A stretch of DNA of 32,246 bases from Gammaproteobacteria bacterium (GTDB taxonomy: Bacteria; Pseudomonadota; Gammaproteobacteria; Beggiatoales; Beggiatoaceae), in assembly GCA_003645255.1 (NCBI GenBank), contig QNES01000029.1:1-32246 (forward strand). The letters run 5' to 3'. Below are positions 1 to 7,038 of this stretch, piece after piece. Numbering within the stretch: position 1 is the stretch's first letter; each line of letters begins with the position of its first letter. The notes below the pieces were generated by a model. It made no database searches. It was not told where the DNA came from and saw only the letters and a list, made by a program, of their open reading frames with translations. Position numbers and translations under genes: made by a program.

Positions 1-154
1 CGCCCCATAGATCCATTTCGCAGCACAATTGTTCCTGTAGAGTACTTTTTTTAATTTTTTGAAACAAAAAACGAATAATTTATTTTTAGCACTTGACTTG
101 TGAAAGAGTTTTGCAAGAGGCTCATGGGTAAATAATAATAATTGGCGTGATAAC
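1..154. other. Left edge, no clear gene
   Basis: AT-rich stretch with no supported complete gene. Frame 1 of the plus strand is open from the first base to a TAA at 52-54 and reads RPIDPFRSTIVPVEYFF, which could be the last residues of a gene entering from the left, but 17 residues are too few to identify. The frame that leads into the small ORF at 155 is open back to about 104 without a start codon. Confidence 0.3.
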
Positions 155-235
155 ATGTCAGAAAAAGTAAAAATATTAGTATCAGAAGATGAATTAATCC
201 AGCCAATGACTGATATATGGGAGAATTACATTTGA
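155..235 (+). pseudogene. Possible antitoxin remnant (26 residues)
   Basis: A 26-codon ORF beginning MSEKVKILVSEDELIQPM and ending DIWENYI. Its stop codon overlaps by 4 bp the TTG that begins a PIN-domain-like reading frame, which is the usual spacing of an antitoxin and its VapC-type toxin. Its acidic, hydrophobic tail fits the C-terminal toxin-binding end of an antitoxin. It is far shorter than usual antitoxins (about 70-90 residues), so I read it as a decayed remnant. The family is not recognisable; the call rests on position next to the PIN fragment. Confidence 0.35.
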
Positions 236-372
236 ATTATCAATTTTTATTAGATACTCATGCCCTAGTATTTTGGATAAATCGAGAAAATATGTCTCAG
301 GCATTGCTGAAATTTTTAGACGAACAGGATTCGTTAGAGCTTCTTATGGTATCTAATAACTTTGTAAATTAA
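232..372 (+). pseudogene. Truncated PIN-domain (VapC-like) toxin
   Basis: The frame starts with TTG overlapping the preceding ORF and encodes 46 residues. Residues 5-16, FLLDTHALVFWI, are the N-terminal signature of PIN-domain ribonuclease toxins, with the first metal-binding aspartate at D8. Full VapC toxins of this type are about 125-140 residues; this one stops at 372 after MVSNNFVN and therefore lacks the second and third acidic clusters. Its 3' end runs into the convergent cobC gene (overlap 353-372). The remaining piece cannot be an active nuclease. Truncation is seen directly; the mechanism (deletion joined to the cob operon end) is inferred. Confidence 0.7.
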
Positions 373-895
373 TTTGGATGACTTGCCCATAATCAATTTT
401 AGTTTCAAATATTTTTAAGGGAGATATATCATTAATTATGGCTAAAAATGCCCGTATTGCCCCACCATGTGTAATAATGCAAATGACTTCATCAAAGGGA
501 AGTTGTTTTAGCTCATTTATAAAAGATGAAATTCGCGCAAGTAAATCTCGGTATGATTCGCCATGAGGGCATGGTGTATTTATATAGTCGTTAAACCAAT
601 GTTTGGCATCAATCGTATTCTGAATGGCTTCCCAACTTTTACCTTCCCATTTGCCAAAATCTAATTCCTTAAGCCGATCATCATAAATAATATTTTTGTT
701 ATTTTCGGCAAGAGTTTGTGCAAGTAAAGCACATCTTTGCAAAGGACTAGAATAGATTGCAGAAAACGGATGTAAGCTATTTTTTATTTTAAGAGCCTCT
801 TCTTCAAAGTCATCGGCAAGTCTAATATCACTTTGTCCATAGCAAATACCTTTGGCTAAATTAACTTTTGTATGTCTGATCAGAAATAGCTTCAT
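353..895 (-). CDS. cobC: Alpha-ribazole-5'-phosphate phosphatase
   Basis: A 180-residue histidine phosphatase superfamily protein that would remove the phosphate of alpha-ribazole-5'-phosphate (or of adenosylcobalamin 5'-phosphate) in the last part of B12 nucleotide-loop assembly, in the cytoplasm. The phosphohistidine motif is R7-H8-T9, with the family-typical GICYGQSD at 16-23, R54 in SPLQR, the acid E77 in ELDFGKWEG and the second histidine H143 in ITHGG. The ATG (893-895) overlaps the TGA of cobS as ATGA, so translation is probably coupled. It is the last gene of the cobU-cobT-cobS-cobC operon, which supports CobC over a generic phosphoglycerate-mutase-like enzyme. Confidence 0.9.
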   Translation of the reverse strand: MKLFLIRHTKVNLAKGICYGQSDIRLADDFEEEALKIKNSLHPFSAIYSSPLQRCALLAQTLAENNKNIIYDDRLKELDFGKWEGKSWEAIQNTIDAKHWFNDYINTPCPHGESYRDLLARISSFINELKQLPFDEVICIITHGGAIRAFLAIINDISPLKIFETKIDYGQVIQINLQSY

Positions 896-1674
896 AGGAT
901 GTTATTTTGAACAACGATAAAACAAATATAAAATACCAATTCAGCTAATTGCTGCAAAGCGCCGAGTACATCTCCGGTGTATCCTCCAATATGTTTTACC
1001 ACAAAAGCTTTGAATGTATATAACAGGATAACTGAAACCGGGATAATTAACAGAGTGACTTGCCATTGAATTAATGCCAGTGGTATTACTGCAAAAATTA
1101 AAGCGATTAACACATCCTGCCATGAACATTTTTGCCCTACTGGTTTTGATTTGCTGGTTGAACTTTTACCGACATATTTTCCAGTATAAATGAATAGCAC
1201 CGGTAACATCCTGCTAAATGTATGAGCAGCAATAATGACAACCGGTATTTGCAGCGGATTAATTGCCAACAAACTGAAAAATTTGAAAAGAAACATCATT
1301 AATAGCCCGATAGTACCGTAAGTTCCTATCCGGCTATCTTTCATTATTTCAAGAATTTGCTCTTGACTATATCCGCCACCAAAGCCATCACAAAAATCTG
1401 CAAAACCATCTTCGTGAAACGCGCCAGTCAGTAAAACGGTAGCTGCTAAACTAAAAAGTATCGACAAATGCAGATTCAATATGGTAGCCGTTATAAAATA
1501 AACAAAGGCACCAACACTTCCCACTATTATCCCGATTAAAGGAAAATATTTTGTGGCTCTGTTTAAATTGTTTTCTGAAAAACCGGTGCTTTGTGGCACA
1601 GGAATTCGTGTGTAAAACATTAGGGCTGTAAAAAATATCTGAATTTCTTTTTTCAAAATGACTTTTAGAATCAA
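892..1674 (-). CDS. cobS: Adenosylcobinamide-GDP ribazoletransferase
   Basis: A polytopic inner-membrane enzyme (up to 260 residues) that joins alpha-ribazole to adenosylcobinamide-GDP, giving adenosylcobalamin. Family marks are ALMFYTRIPVP near the N-terminus, the acidic FHEDGFADFCDGFGGG (metal binding, DG-A-D-DG pattern), then MKDSRIGTYG. Several hydrophobic helices follow, and YTGDVLGALQQ lies near the C-terminus. The start is uncertain: the longest frame begins at a TTG (1674), a second TTG lies six codons later, and neither has a clear ribosome binding site. The gene overlaps cobC by 4 bp and is separated from cobT by a 32-bp perfect hairpin. Confidence 0.93.
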   Translation of the reverse strand: MILKVILKKEIQIFFTALMFYTRIPVPQSTGFSENNLNRATKYFPLIGIIVGSVGAFVYFITATILNLHLSILFSLAATVLLTGAFHEDGFADFCDGFGGGYSQEQILEIMKDSRIGTYGTIGLLMMFLFKFFSLLAINPLQIPVVIIAAHTFSRMLPVLFIYTGKYVGKSSTSKSKPVGQKCSWQDVLIALIFAVIPLALIQWQVTLLIIPVSVILLYTFKAFVVKHIGGYTGDVLGALQQLAELVFYICFIVVQNNIL

Positions 1675-1675
1675 T

Positions 1676-1707
1676 AGAAATCCGATTTTTTCAAAAATCG
1701 GATTTCT
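1676..1707. repeat. Palindromic repeat, family A copy 1
   Basis: Perfect inverted repeat with 15-bp arms (left AGAAATCCGATTTTT, right its complement) and a 2-nt loop. It fills the gap between cobT and cobS exactly, and its last base is the first base of the cobT stop codon on the minus strand. It is one of about eight related hairpins in this window; the U-rich arm could also act as a processing or partial termination site inside the cob operon. Confidence 0.85.
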
Positions 1708-2708
1708 TAATTAGAACTATCTGAAACGCCAGCATTTTCAAAGCTTGCCATTTCATTTAAAAATAGAACCGCCGATTTAATTAATGGATAAGTGACGGCG
1801 GCACCCGTTCCTTCTCCCAAACGCATATTCAAATCAACTAAAGCTTCTACTCCCAAGTATTCGAGCATATACTTATGACCATTTTCCATGGAACAATGGC
1901 AAAATATGCAATTATCCAGTATTGATTTATCCAATTGATAAGCAGCTAATAACGCAGCTGTCGTAATAAAACCATCTACTAAAACTACCATTCCATTTTT
2001 TTTCGCTTGTAACATGGTACCACACATCATTGCAATTTCCAAGCCGCCGAAAGTGGCCAGAATTTCAAGCGGATCGCTGACATCGTATTTTTCGGCAGCC
2101 CGTTTTAAAATGGCTTTTTTCTTTCTCAAGCCCTCATCATCATGCCCTGTGCCTCTTCCAGTGCATTCTTCAATGGAATACCCGGTGTACTTATGCAAAA
2201 GAAGCGATGCCGCTGAAGTATTTCCAATACCCATTTCCCCAAAACCAATAATATTACATCCGGCTTCAAATTCCTTATTCAAAATTTCTTTTCCTTTATT
2301 GAGAGCCAGCATACAAATATCCATTGACATAGCAGGTTCTTTGAGGATATTTTTTGTACCCTTTGCAACCTTAGCATGGATCAGATTTAACGCCTTAGAA
2401 AAATCGTAATCGACTCCCGCATCCACAACTTTCAAATTAATATCGTGTTGGCGACAAAAAACATTAATGGCAGCTCCCCCATTTAAAAAGTTCATGATCA
2501 TCTGAAAAGTCACTTCCTTGGGATACCGGCTTACTCCTTCATCAGCCAAGCCATGATCAGCTGCAAATACCATAAGAGTCGGATTTTTCAAATCAGGTGA
2601 TAGCGTATTTTGTATCATTCCGATTTTATGAGCAATCATTTCTAACTTGCCCAATGAACCAAGCGGTTTGGTTTTCAAGTCGATTTTTGTCTGTAAAGCT
2701 TTTTTCAT
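1707..2708 (-). CDS. cobT: Nicotinate-nucleotide-DMB phosphoribosyltransferase
   Basis: A 333-residue cytoplasmic enzyme that transfers phosphoribose from nicotinate mononucleotide to 5,6-dimethylbenzimidazole (or another lower-ligand base), giving alpha-ribazole-5'-phosphate. Family motifs visible in order: KPLGSLGKLE near residues 14-23, VFAADHGLADEGVS, NGGAAINVFCRQ, IIGFGEMGIGNTSAAS and, near the C-terminus, RLGEGTGAA with the probable catalytic glutamate E299. Length matches the family (about 340-360). The ATG at 2706-2708 follows cobU by 26 bp; downstream a hairpin separates it from cobS. Which lower-ligand base it uses cannot be read from the sequence. Confidence 0.96.
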   Translation of the reverse strand: MKKALQTKIDLKTKPLGSLGKLEMIAHKIGMIQNTLSPDLKNPTLMVFAADHGLADEGVSRYPKEVTFQMIMNFLNGGAAINVFCRQHDINLKVVDAGVDYDFSKALNLIHAKVAKGTKNILKEPAMSMDICMLALNKGKEILNKEFEAGCNIIGFGEMGIGNTSAASLLLHKYTGYSIEECTGRGTGHDDEGLRKKKAILKRAAEKYDVSDPLEILATFGGLEIAMMCGTMLQAKKNGMVVLVDGFITTAALLAAYQLDKSILDNCIFCHCSMENGHKYMLEYLGVEALVDLNMRLGEGTGAAVTYPLIKSAVLFLNEMASFENAGVSDSSN

Positions 2709-2734
2709 GTTGATAAGTGTTTGATTTTAAAGGA

Positions 2735-3244
2735 CTATTTAATTTCCAAAGGAATACCGGAAACCATAAAATATACATTATCTGCTAATGCGGCTATATG
2801 TTGATTTATCCACCCTTGCAAATCAGTAAACTTTCTGCCACTTTCATTCTCAGAATGTATACCCATTCCAAGCTCGTTACTAACAACAATAAGTGTAAAG
2901 TCTTGTTGAACAAAATTATCCCATATTGATTTCGCCTCCTCAAGTGAATTTTCAAGATCGTATTCTGCGTCATGAAATATATTTGTGAGCCAAAGGGTAA
3001 TGCAATCAAGAACAATCGTTTCGCCTTGAAGCTCAAGTTTATCAAGGTTTTTTTCTTCCTCAATCGTTTGCCAATTTTCAGAACGGTCACTACGGTGCCG
3101 TTTTACCCTCGCTTTAAAATCTTCATCCCAAATTCTTGCTGTTGCCAAAAAAATCGGATTATCCGCTTTATCTTTTGCCAACTTTTGGGCATAGTGACTT
3201 TTACCGGAACGTTGACCGCCGGTAATGAATATTATTTTTCGCAT
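2735..3244 (-). CDS. cobU: Adenosylcobinamide kinase / guanylyltransferase
   Basis: A bifunctional cytoplasmic enzyme that phosphorylates adenosylcobinamide and transfers GMP to it. From the chosen ATG it has 169 residues, close to the family norm (about 170-185). The P-loop GGQRSGKS lies at residues 9-16, followed by the FLATARIWDEDF region, the RHRSDR-WQTIEE region that carries the guanylylated histidine and the family-typical VVSNELGMGI. I chose the ATG at 3242-3244 because GAGGG lies 5 nt upstream and the P-loop then begins at the usual place; an open frame continues 33 codons further upstream but reads through a palindromic repeat. First gene of the four-gene operon; no B12-riboswitch signature is visible upstream. 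Confidence 0.94.
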   Translation of the reverse strand: MRKIIFITGGQRSGKSHYAQKLAKDKADNPIFLATARIWDEDFKARVKRHRSDRSENWQTIEEEKNLDKLELQGETIVLDCITLWLTNIFHDAEYDLENSLEEAKSIWDNFVQQDFTLIVVSNELGMGIHSENESGRKFTDLQGWINQHIAALADNVYFMVSGIPLEIK

Positions 3245-3284
3245 TGATACCCTCATTTTGTGTGGATTTAACCCTATGTCAGCC

Positions 3285-3317
3285 AGAAATACCCTTTTTT
3301 GAAAAAATGGTATTTCT
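3285..3317. repeat. Palindromic repeat, family A copy 2
   Basis: Inverted repeat with outer arms AGAAATACC and GGTATTTCT, one mismatch, then six T facing six A around a single G. It lies about 40 bp upstream of the cobU start, in its probable leader. The variable part of the arm (ACC/GGT) differs from copy 1 (CCG/CGG), yet pairing is kept. Confidence 0.8.
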
Positions 3318-3374
3318 AACACACTAAGTTGACATTTTTCCACTCACTAGATTAAACTGTTAAATAGGTTTTTT

Positions 3375-3401
3375 AGAAATATCCTTTTTCAAAAAATAAT
3401 A
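3375..3401. repeat. Degenerate family A repeat
   Basis: The left arm AGAAATATCC is followed by a T-tract, a C and an A-tract as in the other copies, but the right arm (AATAATA) no longer pairs well. Probably an eroded copy, 58 bp from copy 2. Confidence 0.5.
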
Positions 3402-3465
3402 GCCGGGTAGGGAATGGACAAATTCTTCCCACCCTACTTGACTAACTTTTTAGGAACAACTAAGT

Positions 3466-3738
3466 ATGAATACACAAGTTTTAATCAAAGAGGCAAACTC
3501 TTTGCCGGTAGAAGAACGAGCAATTATAGTGGACTCATTATTAAAAACCTTAAACACGCCTGAATCCGATTTTGATAAAAAGTGGGTTATGGTAGCCAAG
3601 GCTCGTCTTCAACAAATGCGTTCTGGTAAAGTAAAAGCCATTCCCGGCGAAGAAGTGTTTTCAAAAATATGGAGTCGTTTTTCTAAATTAAATATTCATT
3701 TTACCCCGAAGCAGAACAATAATTTATTGAGGCAATAG
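3466..3738 (+). CDS. Addiction-module antitoxin, read-through end
   Basis: A small protein of the addiction-module component family found as antitoxin to ParE/RelE toxins. The N-terminal NSLPVEERAIIVDSLLKTLN and the IPGEEVFSKIW segment are typical. It has an ATG start and a weakly conserved upstream region. The family usually ends just after the position of SRFSK (residue 74); here the frame continues for 16 extra residues because the expected TGA at 3688-3690 reads TTA. The same base change would also have destroyed the toxin's ATG (see the next entry). The core is intact, so it may still bind DNA or a related toxin made elsewhere. Confidence 0.8.
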   Translation: MNTQVLIKEANSLPVEERAIIVDSLLKTLNTPESDFDKKWVMVAKARLQQMRSGKVKAIPGEEVFSKIWSRFSKLNIHFTPKQNNNLLRQ

Positions 3739-3971
3739 ATTATTTCGAGGAAAAAGGTCTTGGTTTAGATTTTGCCTTTGAGGTTTATGCAACCATAGAA
3801 AGGATTAAATCCTTTCCAAAAGCATGGCAAATTATTGAAGGGGATATTCGGCGTATTTTAGTGAACCGTTTTCCGTATGGAGTACTTTACTCAGAAGAAA
3901 AAGAAGAATTATATATTGTGGCAGTGATGCATCTTCATAGGAACCCTGAATATTGGAAACATAGAATCTAA
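3687..3971 (+). pseudogene. Broken ParE/RelE-type toxin
   Basis: In one frame from 3687 the translation reads IKYSFYPEAEQ, stop, FIEAIDYFEEKGLG and on to VMHLHRNPEYWKHRI, a full-length ParE/RelE-superfamily toxin of about 94 residues with the family-typical HPEAEQEF-AI-YYE start and the R-(I)L-(V)N-FPYGVLY and AVMHLHR-P-YW end. Two lesions are visible. The first codon is ATT where ATG is expected, and codon 12 (3720-3722) is TAA where GAA is expected. Both fit a single G-to-T change. No other start lies near enough to rescue the N-terminus, so the toxin is probably dead. Confidence 0.85.
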
Positions 3972-3997
3972 AACAATGAATTTCTCAGTAGCGTAGC

Positions 3998-4014
3998 GTG
4001 GGTAGAAAACCCAC
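3998..4014. repeat. Short hairpin GTGGGT/ACCCAC
   Basis: Inverted repeat with 6-bp arms GTGGGT and ACCCAC around AGAAA, 26 bp after the toxin remnant. It resembles the hairpins ending in CCCACC at 20763-20790 and 31480-31507. It lacks a T-tract, so it is not a standard terminator. Confidence 0.6.
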
Positions 4015-4174
4015 CCAATCTTAGTTGAATCGGTCAAATATAACTTAACTCATTGATTTATATAAAGATAAGCAAAACCATCCTATCAAATCAATAAACC
4101 AGTCAAATTGGATAAGATGAACAAACGTTTTCATTAATTATAATTATAAACCCTTTTTAATCAAAAATATCAGG

Positions 4175-4302
4175 TTAGGAATGAAGCTTTAATAACATCC
4201 GAAACTTTCAAGCCAAACCTGACAGGTTTAGTTTTCGAGGTTTGAATTTTTTGAAGAAAAACTCAAACCTCGAAAGTATATTATTCAATTCTCATTCCTT
4301 AA
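4175..4302. repeat. MITE-like palindromic element, long copy
   Basis: An element of about 128 bp bounded by near-inverted ends TTAGGAATGA and TCATTCCTTAA. Inside are two hairpins: a short one, AACCTG-A-CAGGTT, and a larger one with 13-bp arms TTTCGAGGTTTGA and TCAAACCTCGAAA. The left 40 bp (from TTAGGAATGAAGCTTTAATA) and the right ATTCTCATT recur at 26450-26520 around a different hairpin. No open reading frame inside. It could be a non-autonomous mobile element; no transposase is present in the window. Confidence 0.7.
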
Positions 4303-4320
4303 TAAAAAAATTTTATCTAC

Positions 4321-4430
4321 TTTGATGCGGGACGGGTTTGCAACCCCGTCCGTCACGTTTGAGCTACGTTTGAACTACGTGTCGATCATGAAAACTTTTA
4401 GGACGGTGTGCAAACCCCGTCCGCGTCAAA
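4321..4430. repeat. Nested palindrome with two GGACGG hairpins
   Basis: The outer ends TTTGATGCGGGACGG and CCGTCCGCGTCAAA form an imperfect inverted repeat of about 110 bp. Each side holds its own hairpin: GGACGGG with CCCCGTCC at 4330-4351, and GGACGG with CCGTCC at 4401-4422. Between them the direct repeat ACGTTTGARCTACGT occurs twice. It is much richer in GC than its surroundings and lies 43 bp before the murG start. The promoter of murG is presumably nearby, but I see no convincing -35/-10 pair. Confidence 0.7.
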
Positions 4431-4473
4431 TTTGATTTCTGTTCAGTATAATTATTAATTTATTAACTAATTT

Positions 4474-5553
4474 ATGAACCCTTTAACAAAATCAACACCA
4501 GAATCTATATTAATCATGGCAGGGGGTACCGGCGGGCATGTCTTTCCTGCCATCGCCATTGCAGAGGCTCTGCGAACACAGGGCATAACCGTATATTGGT
4601 TGGGAACACGATTGGGGTTAGAAGCGCGTGTTGTACCAGCTGCGGATATAGAAATAAAATATATTAGTATCAATGGTTTACGAGGGAAAGGCTGGTTCAG
4701 CTTGTTGGCTGCTCCCTTTAAAATTACTTTAGCGTTATGGCAATCGGTGCGCGTTCTACGTGCCTTACGCCCCGTTGCGGTCGTTGGAATGGGTGGATTT
4801 GTCACTGGACCAGGCGGTGTCGCGGCGTGGTTACTACGTATTCCTTTATTGATTCACGAACAAAATGCGATTGCCGGTTTAACTAACCGTTGGTTAGCGC
4901 GATTAGCATCAACCGTAATGGAAGCATTTCCTAACACCTTTCCAAAAAAATATCAGGCAGTGCATACCGGGAACCCACTCCGTGCTAATATTATGGCTCT
5001 ATTGCCACAAACGCCCAGGATTGTACATAAACCTCTGCGCGTATTAATCGTCGGTGGTAGTTTAGGAGCAAAAGCTTTAAATGATACCATGCCGATTGCT
5101 CTACGACAACTGCCCGATGCTATTGAAGTGTGGCATCAAGTGGGAGAAGCACATGCTTCTGCTATGCAATCGGCTTATGAGGGTGTGCCCTTTAAAGTGC
5201 GTGTCGCCGCTTTTATTGAAGATATGGCGGCGGCTTATGCCTGGGCTGATCTGGTGATTTGTCGGGCGGGGGCGATAACAGTTAGCGAATTGGCACAAGT
5301 GGGGGTTGCTAGTATTTTAATACCTTATCCTTATGCAGTGGATGATCACCAAACACGCAATGCTCAATTTTTGTCAAAAAACGATGCTGCAATACTGCTA
5401 CCTCAAACTGCGTTGAGCGTGGAAACATTAGTCCATTTAATGAAAGAATTATATAATAATCCAGATCGCTTACAAGCAATGTCAGCGGCGGCTCGGAATT
5501 GTGCCACACCAACGGCATTACAAAAAGTAGTGGATTCAGTTATCAGTTATTAG
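4474..5553 (+). CDS. murG: UDP-GlcNAc:lipid I GlcNAc transferase
   Basis: A 359-residue GT-B (GT28) enzyme on the inner face of the cytoplasmic membrane that converts lipid I to lipid II. The glycine-rich loop GGTGGH lies at residues 17-22, followed by GTRLGLEARVVPA. The family segments HEQNAIAGLTNR, VVGMGGFVTGPGG and GGSLGAKALND, and the donor-binding CRAGAITVSELAQVG with YPYAVDDHQTRNA, are all present. The length is normal. The ATG start has no strong Shine-Dalgarno; the start fits the family N-terminus. This is the first dcw gene in the window; ftsW and the other upstream dcw genes are not next to it. Confidence 0.97.
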   Translation: MNPLTKSTPESILIMAGGTGGHVFPAIAIAEALRTQGITVYWLGTRLGLEARVVPAADIEIKYISINGLRGKGWFSLLAAPFKITLALWQSVRVLRALRPVAVVGMGGFVTGPGGVAAWLLRIPLLIHEQNAIAGLTNRWLARLASTVMEAFPNTFPKKYQAVHTGNPLRANIMALLPQTPRIVHKPLRVLIVGGSLGAKALNDTMPIALRQLPDAIEVWHQVGEAHASAMQSAYEGVPFKVRVAAFIEDMAAAYAWADLVICRAGAITVSELAQVGVASILIPYPYAVDDHQTRNAQFLSKNDAAILLPQTALSVETLVHLMKELYNNPDRLQAMSAAARNCATPTALQKVVDSVISY

Positions 5554-5627
5554 TTTCGCTCAAGAAATACGCTTGATATGATGGTATATTTTTTAGAAGA
5601 AATCACTTAAAGCTACCGAATTTATAC

Positions 5628-7034
5628 ATGAAAGTTAATAACAATTCATCTCTTCCTAAACGTAGTAGGCGCATTCACTTTATCGGTATTGGAGGCTCCG
5701 GTATGGGTGGTATTGCTGAAGTCATGCAGCGCATTGGCTACGCAGTTTCAGGTTCTGATTTGCACAAAAATAGTATGACGCGACGTTTGACAGATCTTGG
5801 TGTTAAAGTGCAAATTGGGCATACAGCTGAACAGGTACATGGCTGTGATGTCGTCGTGATTTCTAGTGCCGTGACGGAAGATAATCCAGAAGTACAAGCA
5901 GCCCGTCTCCGAAGAATTCCCGTGGTACCCCGCGCTGAAATGTTAGGCGAACTCATGCGATTTCGTCAAGGTATTGCCATAGCGGGAACGCATGGTAAAA
6001 CCACAACAACCAGTTTAATTGCTAGTTTATTAGCTGAATGCGGTTTAGACCCTACCTTTGTGATAGGGGGACGTTTAAATAGTGTCGGCACCCATGCCAG
6101 TTTAGGGTCCGGGGAATATTTAGTCGCAGAAGCGGATGAAAGTGATGCTTCCTTTTTATACTTAAAACCGGTGATGGCTGTCGTTACCAATATTGGGGCA
6201 GACCATATACGAACTTATCATAATGATTTCAATCAGTTACGCCAAACTTTCATCGACTTTTTGCAACAACTCCCCTTTTATGGATTAGCCGTCTTATGTA
6301 TTGATGACTTGGTCATAAAAAATGTGCTACCGCAATTAACTAAACCTAAAATAACTTATGGCTTATCTTCACAAGCCGATATTCGTGCCGTTGATATTTT
6401 GCAAAATCAAGGACAAACGCATTTTAAAGTGCTACATGATCAAAGCCCTTGGTTAGAAGTCACACTCAATTTACCGGGCGAATATAATGTGCGTAATGCG
6501 TTAGCTGCGATAGCTATCGCACATGAAGTTGGTGTTTCTGATGCGGCGATTTATCGCGCATTAAGTGCCTTTAGTGGTATAGGTCGACGTTTTCAAATGC
6601 AAAATATTAAAATAGCCGCTGGGGAAATTTTGCATATTGATGACTATGGACATCACCCAGAAGAAATTGCCGCCGTGCTACAAGCGATACGTGATGGATG
6701 GCCAGGGCGACGTATCGTCGTCGCATTTCAGCCTCATCGTTATACACGGACTTATGACTTATTTGACGAATTTGTGCAAATCTTATCCACGATTGAAATT
6801 TTATTATTGCTTGATATTTATCCTGCCGGGGAAAAACCGATTGCGGAAGCTACGGGAGAGGTACTATACCAAACTCTCCGTGCTAAAAAGCCTGTTAATT
6901 TACAATTTGTAGCACGTCCAGAACAATTAGCTACCCAATTGCTGCCCTTATTACAAGATAATGATATTTTACTGACTTTAGGTGCAGGCAGTATTGGTGC
7001 CATTGCAGCAACTTTACCAAAGGCTTTAAAATAA
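5628..7034 (+). CDS. murC: UDP-N-acetylmuramate-L-alanine ligase
   Basis: A 468-residue cytoplasmic Mur ligase that adds L-alanine to UDP-MurNAc using ATP. The N-terminal nucleotide-binding fold carries GIGGSGMGG at residues 20-28. The ATP P-loop GTHGKTTTT lies at 120-128, followed by EADESDASFL and the NIGADH segment. The C-terminal domain has DDYGHHPEEIAA and FQPHRYTRTYDLF. All Mur-ligase invariant motifs are present. The gene follows murG by 74 bp and precedes murB by only 4 bp, so murC and murB are almost certainly cotranscribed. Confidence 0.97.
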   Translation: MKVNNNSSLPKRSRRIHFIGIGGSGMGGIAEVMQRIGYAVSGSDLHKNSMTRRLTDLGVKVQIGHTAEQVHGCDVVVISSAVTEDNPEVQAARLRRIPVVPRAEMLGELMRFRQGIAIAGTHGKTTTTSLIASLLAECGLDPTFVIGGRLNSVGTHASLGSGEYLVAEADESDASFLYLKPVMAVVTNIGADHIRTYHNDFNQLRQTFIDFLQQLPFYGLAVLCIDDLVIKNVLPQLTKPKITYGLSSQADIRAVDILQNQGQTHFKVLHDQSPWLEVTLNLPGEYNVRNALAAIAIAHEVGVSDAAIYRALSAFSGIGRRFQMQNIKIAAGEILHIDDYGHHPEEIAAVLQAIRDGWPGRRIVVAFQPHRYTRTYDLFDEFVQILSTIEILLLLDIYPAGEKPIAEATGEVLYQTLRAKKPVNLQFVARPEQLATQLLPLLQDNDILLTLGAGSIGAIAATLPKALK

Positions 7035-7038
7035 AAAG

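Noticed and set aside
1-54. C-terminal end of a gene entering from the left
   Set aside because: Only 17 codons are visible and they match nothing I can recognise; kept as a note, not a gene.
2014-2409. 131-codon plus-strand ORF inside cobT
   Set aside because: Antisense shadow of a well-conserved gene, with low-complexity composition.
3245-3465. Possible cobalamin riboswitch upstream of cobU
   Set aside because: No B12-box-like GCCACTG or the usual multi-helix layout on the minus strand; only family A hairpins are present.
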